Assembly: GCA_949987565.1 (NCBI GenBank)
Contig: OX465107.1
Coordinates: forward strand, 18,697,607 to 18,761,606
Source of the DNA: Luidia sarsii
Lineage: Eukaryota; Echinodermata; Asteroidea; Paxillosida; Luidiidae
Length of the DNA: 64,000 bases
Reading direction: 5' to 3'
Under the pieces are notes generated by a model. It worked only from the letters and a program-made list of their open reading frames with translations. It was not told the DNA's origin and ran no database searches. Made by a program: the position numbers and the translations under genes. Positions 10,588-23,679 of this stretch are shown here, piece after piece. How positions within the stretch are numbered: position 1 is the first letter of the stretch; each line of letters starts with the position of its first letter.

Positions 10588-13205
10588 GGACCCGGCGCTC
10601 GCTGGCTGGCTGGCTGGCTCGCTCGCTCACTCCTCAGCCGACGAAATTCGCAGGACCAAACTGAGCAACACCAAGGGCCAATTTCATAGAGCCAAAACTA
10701 TCTTAAAGTAAATTTTAAAAACTGTTGCAAACTGCTCACTGACTTAAAAATGACCTGCAATGCATAAATCTCAAAAGTTAGAGGGCATGACGTTTCGATC
10801 CTAGCAGGACCTTTCTCAAAGGCCTTTGAGAAAGGTCCTGCTAGGATCGAAACGTCAGGCCCTGTAACTTTTGAAAAAATTATTTAAGTGCAAAATGTCA
10901 TCATTCATAGCATCAGCTTCCCAGGCCAAACCTCACTATTGCTTCATGATAAGTACGGTAAAGAATAGTGGAATACAAGTCAGAAGTAATTGACACCAAA
11001 TCGCAATGTGGTTTGTAATCCTGTTTAATACATTAGAGAGATTTTTTCTTTCTAAGCAGATTTTCACTCTTTAAGAGGCTCTTTGAAATCGGGCCATTTT
11101 TTTCGTTGATATTTTTGTTGTATTTCCTTTGGCAGCTGAAGCATCAGTTAAACCAGAAAGTCCATCCATCCAATATGAGGGTCACTACTGCTATTATCAT
11201 ACACATACTGCTTGATAGTTACTCATTATGTTATGTTAGACTTTTCATCTCAATATCCTCGCTGTTTCATTTCGTACCTGAAGTGATTAACAAACAATGT
11301 TGAAAATTACTTAAACTGACGTAAGTGACTGAAATGAAAATCTTGAAAAAAAAATTGGGGGGGGGGGAATGATGTTTCGATCCCATGGCAGACTTGAGAA
11401 AGGTCCTGCCTGGATGGGGAAACGTTCATGCCCCCTCATTTCACTGCTGGACATTTGTGGGACAATAATTATGACTGATGAGTATCATGTTTGATGATGA
11501 AATGGCTCCTGGCCAGCGTTTACAACCGGAAGTGTATTTCCTGATATCTGACACCCGTACATAACGATCCTGTTTTCTGATCAAGTTGCCTTATAAACCC
11601 GGCTCGATCTTTCCTGATGGCTAAGACTTGACAGGCTTTTAAAGTTAAATATCGCTATTAACACCTGATGCCTATTCCCAAATCTGAATGTGAATGTTCT
11701 TAAAGAGCTGTGTAATTGCTGATATATTGTCTGAAGTGAGAGACGTGTCGGACATTTGTGTTTTTCCTGACTATCTCAGGAGTTGTTCAACATGGCCCTA
11801 ATTAGCCATTAAAACTTCTCTTTAAAGACATACAACCCATTTTTGTTGGCTCAGTAAGGGTCAGTGCTTTTTTAGTTTCACGTTCACTGCTTACTGTATC
11901 TTCATCATCGTCTTCTGAAGGAAGTCTATTGTATCGAAATCAGGTGGAGGTGATCTGTTGTTTTTGGAAGCTGATTTCATGAAATCGTTTGGGAAAAAAT
12001 GAAACAATTAAACTCCATCTCCATCCCTATTGCTTCACAGTAAATTGCCTCTGAAAAGAGATGATAGACTGGATTTTTTTGTTTTGCGTTACTTTTGGCT
12101 GAATGATAACCATGGCAACGGGCTTCCATTTCCTGATTGATTACCGTCGTCAGAAAGGCCTCTTTGGGCTGAGGGAAAAAAAAGCAAGAATCAAATGAAC
12201 TGAACTGCCACAGATTTAGCCCTCGACCAAGCTGCTAAAAATATGCTAGTGTTGAGAGCTCTCCCAGCAACGGGGATCTCGCAAATAGAATCATTTTGAT
12301 GCGCAGATAAGTCTAGACCCAAATGCAATCGTCCAGTTCTGATTCCAATTCTGATTTTGCCCATTTCTCAACCCACTGCCAATTTTTTTTTTTTTTACAT
12401 TTTCGGCAAGAGTATTTTCTTTGTGTTTTTTTTTGTTTATACTCGAATCTGTTCAACAGACTATTGACAGATTTTTTTGTTAAAACAAATGCGCTGTCTG
12501 AAAATGTCCCGGATATTTGGCTCTGTAAACATGTTTTTCTATAAATAAATTGAGATCTGTTTGTATAATCATTGCTGAGATTCAGTTACAGTGGAATGGA
12601 AATTGAATGTGTCCTGATGTCAGAGTCGTGTGTTGAGTGGATTAAACCAAATCTGCATAATCTATAAAATGTTTTTCGTTTTTAAAGTTGTTTTTCTTGA
12701 TGTCTGTGACCTTGGCTATCAAGCCCTTTGATTGAGGCCTTGCTGAAATTGCACTAAACCTGCCTTTCATCGGCTGGGGGGAGGGTAGTCGGAGGCATTT
12801 TTCATTCAGATACAGACAACAATTAGTTATAATCCCAGCTACAGCAGATCAGGGAGCACGCAGTTAAATTGAGGTTTTTGTTGAATAACAAAAAACAAAA
12901 ACTGGTGAAGTTCACATTGAGTTGTACTTTGCCTCTGTGATTTACATTAAGAGTGGCTTTATATCTGTTTATCTGTTAAGAACAAAAAATACGACAACGT
13001 GGAATATTGATATAATGATAGTGATAAGTGGTAATGAGTGTAGACGATCTGAAGAACGGCTATTTTACAACTGAATCTCAATGAAGTTGGCTATGACTTC
13101 ACATTACACGTCTTCCTCCATGGTCTAATGCAGAGGCTGCACGACCCCCCCCCCCCAACCCGGGCCACCGCACCACTCCCCTCCCCGCCGGCGTTATTGT
13201 TTTCG
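10588..13205. other. 3' UTR and intergenic sequence, no further gene
   Basis: The stretch begins with a GGCTGGCT/CGCT short repeat at 10600-10630. Apart from the palindrome at 10771-10874 and a decayed family member at 11369-11428, it is unique AT-rich sequence. AATAAA occurs at about 12544 and could end the aminopeptidase transcript, but a 2 kb 3' UTR is unproven. A poly-C tract lies near 13146. No convincing ORF was seen. Confidence 0.6.
10771..10874. repeat. Palindromic dispersed repeat, near-perfect copy
   Basis: Two roughly 50-bp arms meet at CAAAGGCCTTTG and form a near-perfect hairpin. Each arm reads outward from AGAAAGGTCCTGCTAGGATC to GAAACGTCAGGCCCT and then TAACTTTTGA. The left flank carries TGTTGCAAACTGCTCACTGA near 10724, which accompanies other copies of the family. 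No ORF is present, so it looks like a foldback or MITE element. Confidence 0.85.
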
Positions 13206-13305
13206 TAGGAGGGTTAGGGGCAATTAACATAAATGGGCGTGTCGTAATCTTCTCTTTATAAACAATTCGACGCCCATTTATTATAATTGCCCCCAACCCA
13301 CCTGC
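13206..13305. repeat. Hairpin repeat, about 38-bp arms
   Basis: GGTTAGGGGCAATTAACATA and the following AAATGGGCGTGTCG at 13212-13244 are matched by the inverted complement at 13268-13300, separated by about 23 bp. It is probably a small MITE. It directly precedes the large inverted repeat but its arms do not recur there. Confidence 0.7.
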
Positions 13306-13341
13306 GGAAGAAAAAAAATACGCTCTCCGCAGATAGATCAT

Positions 13342-14696
13342 GTATCAGTTGTATTCCTCCATGGTACAAGCAAGTACGGTATATTTGTATTTGTATGTGC
13401 GCACGTGATATGATAGTTGCGGTAACCGTAACCCTCATCCTCCCGAAGGTCGGAGACCTGAGGGTTACGGGAACATATGTACAAGATTATATGCGAGGTT
13501 CTTGTTTTTACCATTTTGGAAACACCACTGTCCCGATCGCCCCCTTTTTCCACCCTTTTGAAAATCGCCACACACAATCTAAGGACATGCACTTGATCCC
13601 AAATGTATACTGAATGTGATCAGATAACTCAAAACATCGTGGGTAAAATACTTTTCCGAAAAACGGGCAGAAACTCACCCAAATACTGTCTGTAAATGTC
13701 CCGTCAACGTCTCCGCCAGGTTCGGAATCCGAACCTGGCGCGTCGACTAATCAGCGCTTAGTCTCGTGACGTATACCCGCACGACGGCTATTTGCTGTTT
13801 TGCAATAACAGTCCACACTCGTGGTGCGCACGCAGGTCATCGCCCTGTGAAGAGCCGACTGGTACTGTATACAACCATGGATACAACACGTGCGCTGTAC
13901 ATGTGATTGTACGGTACATGTGCAAGCATAGTACCAAAGAATACTCTTTGATAATACGCGTACATGTACATGTACATGTACTGTACACGTAATATACTGT
14001 GTACATGTACAACATACAGTATGAACCCGTACGCTACGTACACGTCCACACACGTACATGAGTATTCTTTGGTACTATGCTTGCACATGTACGGTACATG
14101 TACATGTACCGTACAATCACATGTACAGCGCACGTGTTGTATCCATGGTTGTATACAGTACCAGTCGGCTCTTCACAGGGCGATGACCTGCGCGCGCACC
14201 ACGAGTGTGGACTGTTATTGCGAAACAGCAAATAGCCGTCGTGCGGGTATACGTCACGAGACTAAGCGCTGATTAGTCGACGCGCCAGGTTCGGATTCCG
14301 AACATGGCGGAGACGTTGACGGGACATTTACAGACAGTATTTGGGTGAGTTTCTGCCCGTTTTTCGGAAAAGTATTTTACCCACGATGTTTTGAGTTATC
14401 TGATCACATTCAGTATATATTTGGGATCAAGTGCATGTCCTTAGATTGTGTGTGGCGATTTTCAAAAGGGTGGAAAAAGGGGGCGATCGGGACAGTGGTG
14501 TTTCCAAAATGGTAAAAACAAGAACCTCGCATATAACCTTGTACATATACGTTCCCGTAACCCTCAGGTCTCCGACCTTCGGGAGGATGAGGGTTACGGT
14601 TACCGCAACTAGTACTATCAGTATCAGTTGTATTCCTCCATGGTACAAGCAATTAAGTACGGTATATTTGTATTTGTATGTGTGCACGTGATATGA
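13342..14696. repeat. 1.2-kb inverted repeat flanked by 72-76 bp direct repeats
   Basis: Arms 13414-13946 and 14060-14611 are near-perfect inverted complements around a 113-bp spacer rich in TACATG steps. The outer termini read TAGTTGCGGTAACCGTAACC. The whole structure is bracketed by direct copies of a sequence beginning GTATCAGTTGTATTCCTCCA (13342-13413 and 14621-14696). The right copy has a 4-bp insertion and lies 9 bp beyond the arm. Each arm contains a smaller 27-bp palindrome around TTCGGAATCCGAA (13714-13740; one-base variants in the other arm). No coding capacity is evident; many ORFs here are mirror images of each other. Confidence 0.9.
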
Positions 14697-15300
14697 GTGC
14701 TGTATTTCTGAACGACTGAAGCGCTGAGTCATTGAACTAGATTAAAAACACCATTGCCCGCCGTGGGAAAAGAAACCACTAAAGCAAGCAGTGCACGCGT
14801 TTCCAAGGCGGTAAGTGAACTTGAACTTTGAAGCGTGTCTGACGTCTGACTGTGTACATTGTCAAGTGTCGAATAAATTCAACAAAATACGCTAGGATTA
14901 CCGGTCTTTTCTGCTTGGGGCCGTTTCAATTCTGTGAGTCTTTTTCTTTGTCCATTTCATAAAAAAAGGCTTGACATTTCATCACATATTAATTAAAATA
15001 ATTTACATTTTTACAGCATTACAAAATTACAGCATTTGCAATTGCAATTGGTTGTTTGCATTTGATAAATTGATTCTGAACGAAGGCGGGGGGGGGGGGG
15101 GCGTGATCCCCGGAGACAGTTACTCGGACTAGATCTCTGTCAGCGGTTTTATTTACTCCTTTTTACACAATTTTGATATGATTTCTTTTTACAAAAATGT
15201 ACAAACAAAGGAGCTACAGTACAGTACACTGTACAGTATGTAGGGGCTATGTGTAATCGTTTTAATCACATTACAAAAAAAATATTACAATGATATACTA

Positions 15301-15397
15301 TAGTCCCACTTACTGGGCCGCTAGGAGCTCCCCTTAGACGAGTTGTGAGATTATCTGTCGCTAAGGGGAGCTCCTAGCGGCCCAGTAAGTGGGACTA
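15301..15397. repeat. Perfect 37-bp hairpin element
   Basis: The 37-bp arm beginning TAGTCCCACTTACTGGGCCG (15301-15337) is exactly inverted at 15361-15397 around a 23-bp loop. ACAATGATA occurs just outside on both sides (near 15289 and at 15398), suggesting duplication on insertion. It is probably a very short MITE. Confidence 0.8.
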
Positions 15398-15458
15398 ACA
15401 ATGATACATGTACATTAGAAAAAAAAACCTGACTCTATAATTACTGTACACTAATCCG

Positions 15459-15538
15459 AGTAACTTGGACCCAACAAGTCACCCTTTTTTTATCGGGATT
15501 TGGATAAAAATAGGGTGACTTGTCGGGTCCAAGTTACT
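15459..15538. repeat. Second hairpin element, about 35-bp arms
   Basis: AGTAACTTGGACCCAACAAG followed by TCACCC is inverted with one or two mismatches at the right end, around a short loop. It lies 60 bp from the perfect hairpin but shares no arm sequence with it. Confidence 0.75.
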
Positions 15539-15970
15539 TTGACCAACTGCGATTCTAGATGAAGATGAAGCACTACAAATATTCCAAATATGCATGTGTT
15601 ACTTAGAGTGTTACTGTTGTTACCGTTAGCCTATGTCATCGGACCGATGAATGCCGTCTTTAATTTTTAGATTTGTGTGAAACAACTGGTCTAGCTACAG
15701 TAACCGAAGCGGTATTATACAAACAAGTTAATAGTTATACTCCATTTTAAATGATTTTGATTTGTTATCGTTGTATGACGATCAAAGCATCAAAATTCTT
15801 TGTAATGGTGGATTAATTAAGAGCAACAGTTACTGTAGCCATGGATCTATAGACAGTCGATTAGTCTGATTCACACGGTGAATATTTGATACTCTGTGAT
15901 GTGTCACCTTAGTCGTGCGCTCATCAGTCAAGTGTCATTCTTTCATGTCCAGGGTTGTGACTTTGTGACC

Positions 15971-18900
15971 ATGGCCGTCTTCACGGATTCCGTGGCCGTC
16001 TTCTGCGTCACTGTTGTCGCGCTGGTGGTGGCCTCGGCGGCCGTTGCCTTGGTCACCCTCCTGAGGCAGAAATGGCGTCTGGAGAAGGGACTGGCCCCGT
16101 TCCCCACATTCCCGGACAAACATTGGCTCATGGGACACCTGCACAAGGTGAGGCCTGCGCTAGTTAACGTCCGCGCACGAACAACACCGAAAGGCCTAGA
16201 CCCTGCTCGTATGCGCAAGGAATCACATTCAACATGTTCAAGGCTGGTGCTTCTTGACCTCTGCCATTGGTCACATCCTCGGGGTCTTTTAGATGCTGCA
16301 TGGACTGTCAAGTGCTTTTAACTCCTTCTGAAATTCTGGTCTGAAAGTTAAGCAAAAGTGTTGCAAACTGCTCAGTGACGCAAACCTGAAGTAACAAATC
16401 TTGGATAAGACTTGAAGGTTTTGCATGGTGGAAATACTAAGTGCAAGGTTTGCAGTGACACCATTTAGCAAGTTTCTCTTTCAAAAAGGAGTGTGGCTCT
16501 GAAAAGAGCAGAGTTACCGGCTCTTTTCAGAGCCACAGTCCTTGAAAGAGAAGTGCTTCATGGTGTCACCGCAAACCTTCCACTTCAAAAATCGTAGCCT
16601 AGACAGGGTCAGGGCTTGACCTGCCTGACAGGTACCTTCTGTCTGTCAGGAAGCCTTTAAGAACAGTCCTGCTATGATGAAAACATCAAGCCCTCTCAAG
16701 GATTGATATCGTAATTGTGAGTGAGATCTAAGAACCTCATGAAGCACTTCTTCACCCAGGTCCGTAGGTTTGTTTTGTTTTGTACACAGTCTATCAAGTG
16801 TAGGCTGCTCTTGGAACAAAACAAATTCCACAATGTTTGCACTGCCCCAGCAGCATGTCTGTAACCACTGGTCACATTTGATCCCCGCCTTAAATGAATC
16901 GCAGCTCACCTTTGATGACGCCGAGATGGAGTGGGGTCGGCCAAGCATTGCCAATTTGGTGGACGCGGGAATTCTGTGGGTGGGCCCCTTCCTGCCCGTC
17001 CTGACTGTGTTCCACCAGGACACGGTCAAAGCCATCCTCAGCACCGCAGGTATTTTTTTTTATGCAAAATCGCCCAAAACAAGGCTGAAAAGCCACTCAG
17101 GGTTAAGGGCTAGAGAAAGAGGGAGATAGAGAGGGACTCAGGAAGGCTGGAGATAGGAATTACCATTCCTTTTTAAAAAGGGCAAGATCGTAGGCAGGGG
17201 GAAAGCAAGAACCAGGAATGGAATTTCAGATGGAGGCAGAATGAGGGAAGAAGCCGTTCCAATACCTCTCCGTTCTGATGAGGTATGGCCCGCATTTGCC
17301 CACAGGGGAAGACGAGGGGGGGGTCCCAGGATAAGAAGGGGTATTTTAAAAAATGGGCTCACTAATTCTGGTAACTTTTTCAAACAAAATTTAGTTATTT
17401 CAAGGGGCCTTCTACATACCTACATGTTTTGTCGTCACTGGATGAAACTGAGCAGCGATCCCTTCATGCCTGCCTTCGAGGTATGTTTTCATTTTGTAAT
17501 CACTCTTGGTCTTCATCTGTCTCACCCTCCACCCCCTCACCCTCCACCCCCTCGCCCTCCACTCCCTCACCCTCCACCCCCTCACCCTTCCTCCGCCGCC
17601 CCTCCAGAGCCCAAGGCAGAGTACACCTACTCCTTTGTCCGTCCCTGGATAGGGGACGGACTCCTGCTGTCAGCCGGCAAGAAGTGGGGTCGCAACCGTC
17701 GCCTTCTCACCCCCGGCTTCCACTTTGACATCCTGAAGCCGTACGTCGGCATCTTCCAGCAGTCGGTGGACATCCTCACCGTGAGCAAAAATTATCGTAT
17801 CTCTAGCGCCGCAGCTGAGTGAAATGCAGGCCGTGGCTAACACATGCTTGTCAACTGTGCTGTACCTGTTTCGGTGTTTTTGCACAAGTCACTCTCATAG
17901 GCTCTTTTTAGAGCCACACTCCTTCTTGAAAGAGAAGTGCTACGTGGTGTCACCGCGAACCTTCCACTCAACTCTCATAGGTTTCACTAACTGGTTTCAC
18001 TAATCAGACAATCATTGGTTATTTGCCCATCCTTGCAAATATAAGTGATCAATAGAAAAGGAAAGGGTTGCTCATCGCAGTGGCACAGACAAGGAGAAAG
18101 GTGATCAAAGTCATGTGATGTCGTGTTGCTGGTAGCGACGTTTCGGTTGCTAGTACTGCTAACCTTCATCGGGCCTGATATTTCCTGATGAAGGTAAGCA
18201 GTCAGGCAGTTCCATCAACCGCTCTAGACACCCTTTATCGGTTAAAGCCAAGCCTGTTACCATGGTTGCTGTTGCTATTAACATATCAAACTATAGTGAA
18301 TGGATAATGTGGATGTTCTTTTCTCAACATTTTGAGCAAAAGCCATATTCAGTTTACAAAGTACAAACCTTGGTGTATGTTTGGTGGGTGTATGGTGTCT
18401 AGATGCAGCTCAATGTTCACTTTTAACATGACAATTGGGAGGTAATGTTGTTCTTTAACTCCTTTTGCCTTGCAGGAGAAGTGGCACACAGCCTGTGCAG
18501 GCGGGACCCAGTCCATGGAGATGTTTGACAACATCAGCCTGTTGACGCTGGACAGCCTGCTCAAGTGCATCTTCAGTGTGGAGAGCAAGTGTCAAACGTA
18601 AGCAGTTAGGCCAGTGACAAACAAAATTATTAGTTTCTCATCTGACTCTTTTGAAAAAAGGAGGAAGCAGGCACTTTTTTTGGGGGGGGGCCTCTTCCAA
18701 AACAAGTTTTTTTTGTGGTACTGGCTGCTGTATAAATTCTGAATCCACTGCATGGCCTTTACTAAAGAGACGAGCGAGATGGAAAATTTGTGGTCTCATT
18801 ATCATTTCTTTTGAGATGCAGGGTGGCTCTGAAAAGAGCCGGTAACTCAGCGTTTTGGGTTTTGTGTATTATGTACTCTGCCCGTCGTCAGGAGATTAGT

Positions 18901-21900
18901 TGAGGGGCCCCTTTTTCTCGTCAGCCGGTTCATCCCGTCTCCTCTTCCTCCTCTTCCTCCTCCTTCCTGTCATCAGCGTGGACAACCATCCCTACATCAA
19001 GGGCATCTACGACATTGCCTCGCTGGTGACAGACCGCTTCCAGGTCCTGCCCTACCACGTGGACGCCATCTACAGCCTCAGCCCCAGCGGCCGGCGCTTC
19101 CGCCGGGCCATCGACTCGGTCCACGGCTACGCCCGCGACATCATCGTCCAGCGCAAGACGGCCATGGCTGAGGAGGCTTCCAGTGGCCAGAAGAAGCAGA
19201 CGCGCAAGTATGTGGACTTCCTGGACATCCTGCTCTGTGCCAGGGTGAGTCTTTTGGGGTTTTGTTCTTCTTTCAAAAGACCCTTGGTGGAGTCCCTGCA
19301 TGCCCTTGGTCTTGAATTCTGTCAGGGATGTAAGACTTCCGGAAATTACCGGATTTCCAGAAATGGCATGATTTTATTATTTTTTTTTATTCTTAAAAAA
19401 AAAAAATTTTTTTAATTATTTTTTTTATATCTATTGTTTTTTTTAAATATTTTTATTTTATATATTTATTTTTGATATTTTATGTCAAACGGGTGTCTCA
19501 AACTGCTAATTCATCTAAGGTGATATACAAAAATGTTGCAAACTGCTTACTGACTAAAATTACCAAAATGTAAATCTAAAATTTAGTGGGCCTGACGTTT
19601 CGATCCTAGCAGGACCTTTCTCAAAGGCAGGACCTTTCTCTGCCTTTGAGAAAGGTCCTGCTAGGATCGAAACGTCAGGCCCACTAAATTTTAGATGCTA
19701 ATTCATCTGTTAAAACCCAAAAAATTGAAGGGCACCTGCAACCCTGCCGTGAATCTCTCGGTCGCATAAGCGCTCACTCGCACCCAATACAAGGGAGCTG
19801 GGTGGCCCCTTAGATTCTGTTGGCTCTGAAGCATAGGTGTTTTTTGTGTGGCTGGTCTACTCATTCCAGGATGCGGATGGCAAGGGGCTGACCGATCAGG
19901 AGATCTATGACGAGGTGGACACCTTCATGTTTGAGGGCCACGACACCACTGCCTCAGGCATCTCCTGGTTCCTGTACAACCTGGCCAGTCACCCGGACGT
20001 CCAGCAGAGGTGTCGGGAGGAGGTGGACGGCCTGCTGGCCGGCAGGGAGGAGGAGAAGCTGGAGTGGTGAGTCGCTGCTCCCTCCCCTCCCATCTTCCAA
20101 CAAGGAAAAATAGATCAAGAAATAAAAGCCAGATTGATGTCTCTGTTGTTGCAGGGATGACCTGAATCAGCTGCCGTACCTGACCATGTGCCTGAAGGAG
20201 AGCCTGCGTAGGCACACGCCAGTCTCTCGCATCATGCGCTGCCTGACCCAGCCCATCACCCTGCCAGACGGTCGCATAGTGCCAAAAGGTAGCCGAGAGC
20301 GCTGGCCCCGAATGAAACACCGTGAAAACTGCCGTTCAAACTTTGCCGAGGCTGTTGTCAGATTGCTTACTCAAGAGAAGCCCAATCAAGTTGTTGAGGT
20401 TCACAAATACCCTGTTGCTTGTTTCAAGCACCCTCTGAAGGAGGTCGTTACTGTAATGATATTTTTCTTTGGAGCTAAATAAAAAAGCTTTTGCAAAATG
20501 CTCACTGATTAAAATGACCTGCAATATATAAATCTCAAAAGTTAGAGGGCCTGACATTTTTATCCTAGCAGGACCTTCCGAAACGTCAGGCCCTCTAACT
20601 TTTGAGATTTTTTTATACCACGAAACCTCCATGAACATAGTTCAAGTTTTCTATTAAAAATGGAGTTTCCAGTCGGCACATATAAAAATATAGACATTAA
20701 CAAAGCAGTATAGCCAAAATCAGAAAATTGATTTTCGATGGAGTACAGTGGAACGTCACTATAACGAATGCTGATATATACCGAACAGGTGGCTATAACG
20801 AACATGCCCTTTGGCTCCCCAAGTACGAAGTATGTGGCTGCAACTGCTGTAATACACAACCACTATACCGAACAACTTTCATGGATCCCGGGATGTTATA
20901 GCGCCGTTATAGCGCCGTTCCACTGTATACCACCCCCACAACTTTCAGTCGTCTTGTGCATGGAAGAGGACTGTGTGACTTATTTTGGCAGTGTGGATCA
21001 CATTCACAACGAAGTTAAACGAGGATTCAAGGAATTGATGCAGTAATTCGTGGTTGATGCATTGAGAATTGGTTTGTCCCTACTCGTGCATCACACATGT
21101 TCATTGGCTGTGGATCGTACTCCCTCTCCTTCCTTTCCGTCGGCTCTGCAGGAGCCTTTGTGGTCATCGGCATCAGTGCCCTCCACTTGAACAGCAACAT
21201 CTGGGAGGATCCGGAGACATTCAACCCGGAGCGCTTCTCGCCGGAGAGGGCCAAGGACATTCCGCCCTACTCCTACGTGCCGTTCTCCGCCGGCCCGAGG
21301 TAAGTGCCCCGTTCCTCGCTCCGTCGCCAATCACCCAAATTTCCCTACCCCTTCCCCTCCTCCCTCTCCTCTCGTTGATCGGCAATACACTGATCCATTG
21401 AGCCCTGCAAAGAATTTCAGCAACTTGACTGATAGCAATACATAGAAACACTGGAGAAAGTCTGACCAAAGTCCAGCCCTGTTTGACGTGGATGGTCATT
21501 ACCAAGTTAATTTGCTTAGTGTATTTGTTGGTCTGCCGTCCTGTTGATCTGTCCCTCATCAATCAATCCAAAAGAGAAAAAGGGAGAGATTGATTTCTGG
21601 TTTGTCTGGCCTTCGTAGGCAGGGCACAATGGATCAAGGTATTCTGCAGCATTCACCAGAATCAACCACAGTTGAACGTCGCTATAACGAACATCCCGGG
21701 ATCCATGAAAATTGTTCGGTAAAACGGTCATTCGTTATAGCAGTTGCGGCCACATATTTCGTACACAAAATCGGGAGCCAAAGGGCATGTTTGTTTGCCG
21801 AATGTTCAGAATATCGGCATTTGTTATAGCGAAGTTCCACTGTACTAAAACCCTCACTGCATCCTCTCTGCTGTCATGGCTGTGTTAAACCCACTCTTTA

Positions 21901-23643
21901 ATCTCTGTGCTTGTGTATCCTTCGATGTCTTGCTAGCGAGTGAATTTTGTGGAAAAGGTACAGAGTCACTGAAAACCATCTGTAATGCATGCATTCGCTT
22001 TCAATGTGCCGGCTGTGTAACAGTGTATGTAGATAAATAGTCATTGTTTGTATAGGTAGATTACAGGCTGACATTCAACCTGTGGAATGCAACTTGCACT
22101 AGTTAGTAGGCCAAGTGGGGATTTTCAGGTATTTTTCATTAAGTCTTGGAAGTTGCATTACCGGTACTTGTTGTGGTTTTGAACGTAGTCTGCAGGGATT
22201 ATGTAGTTTCTTTTAGCATACATGTTTAAAAACGGTGCGAATCTAGTCCCAGTTCGATTTTGGGCCTAAGATATACTCATAGATTTTTCTATACATGTAT
22301 AACTACAGTTATTGATACACTATACATGTATGTATATCGATATATGAACTGTATGTGTGCAGTTTTCTAACTAGACTATAGCTACATGTAGTAATAGTAA
22401 TCCACAAATCATTGCAGTGTGCTATTAAGTAGAGATACAGCCTGTTCCTTGGTTCAGTTCATTTGTGTTGTGATGAAATTACTGTCTTGTTTCAAAGCCC
22501 TCCAAATGCAGTAGAACATTAGTAGAATACATAAATGTGTATGTACACTGCACAGTGTTTATTGCTTTGGGAAAAACCTCTTACATCCTGTGTCCTCATT
22601 TGGAGGGTCTACAAAACTCCATGTGTATTGGGTCAATGACTACGTGACTCCTGCAAATGAAATCTGATTAGGGACTTAATTAAGTGCTTTTGGATGTCTT
22701 TAGGAGAACCGTTGACATGGACCAGTACTTGAAAAGGGGCAGTGAAAAAACATCCAAGATTTTAGAATCTTGTAAGTGAGGTAGTACATGTAGTGATTAA
22801 GGAGGTAATTGGGTAGTTGTGTAAGATTTGAAGGTATCCATTATACTAGGATAGACAGATATTACCACCCACTTTTTTCTATTCCGTACCTAATACCGTG
22901 GTACATGGACTATTAGCTTGGTAAGGATCGAGATCTGCATGGATAATGGATAAGGCTTGCTGCAGCTTTGCTGATGTGTGTCAGACTTCTGGTTTTGTGG
23001 AGCTTCTGTTTTGTGTGGAATGTGTTGTGGTTGGGATGTTCTTTGGAAAAGGCTCGTGTTTGGTACGCCTATGCTTTGTATCCGTGGCTTGTTTTGGGTA
23101 AGGCTTGTGTTTGGAAGGGCTTGCTATTGGTAGGCTTTGTGTTTGTATCCGTCACATTGACTTGAATTATCCTTGGAACGGATTGTAATTGGAAAAGATC
23201 AGCATGCCCTCACCCGTGACTTGTCTGTGTGACGTGCTGTGCTTGAGTGTGATCTTCCCAGTTCTTAGGAATTCAGAGATTTACTGCACCCTCCTCATGG
23301 TATCAGTCACCTCCTCTACACATGTGTATGTACACCAAATCACTGTCTTTGTGTGGTGTACTCTATCTGAGGTATCTATTTGTGCACTAATGCCTCTCTC
23401 CCTCCATTGGATTCCTTTCTTCATTTTTCTGCCTTCATCTCCTTTCTCCATGGCCTTCACAAATTTTCATCACTTTTTCTTCTTAATTTTTTTTCTATTT
23501 TTCTATTTTTCTTTTTGTCTATTTTTCTATTTTTCTATTTTCTATTTTCTATTTTCTATTCTCTATTCTCTATTCTCTATTCTCTATTCTCTATTCTCTA
23601 TTCTCTATTCTCTATTCTCTATTCTCTATTCTCTATTCTCTAT

Positions 23644-23679
<36 letters not shown>

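Larger units (their letters stand above)
14697..15970. other. Intergenic and presumed P450 promoter region
   Basis: AT-rich unique sequence with a poly-G tract at about 15090-15100 and the two hairpins listed separately. Beyond those, no gene and no clear core promoter were recognised. The 5' UTR of the P450 should lie at its right end. Confidence 0.5.

Noticed and set aside
13751..14272. Paired ORFs rich in Cys, Thr and Val on both strands
   Set aside because: They mirror each other across the inverted repeat and derive from TACATG steps.
15301..15397. MicroRNA precursor
   Set aside because: A 37-bp perfectly paired stem with flanking repeats looks like a MITE; no asymmetric bulges typical of a pre-miRNA.
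17241..17480. Possible extra P450 exon ending FMPAFE before GTATGT at about 17480
   Set aside because: Exon 2 and exon 3 already join in phase ([11 protein letters not shown]) and match CYP4 proteins without a gap.
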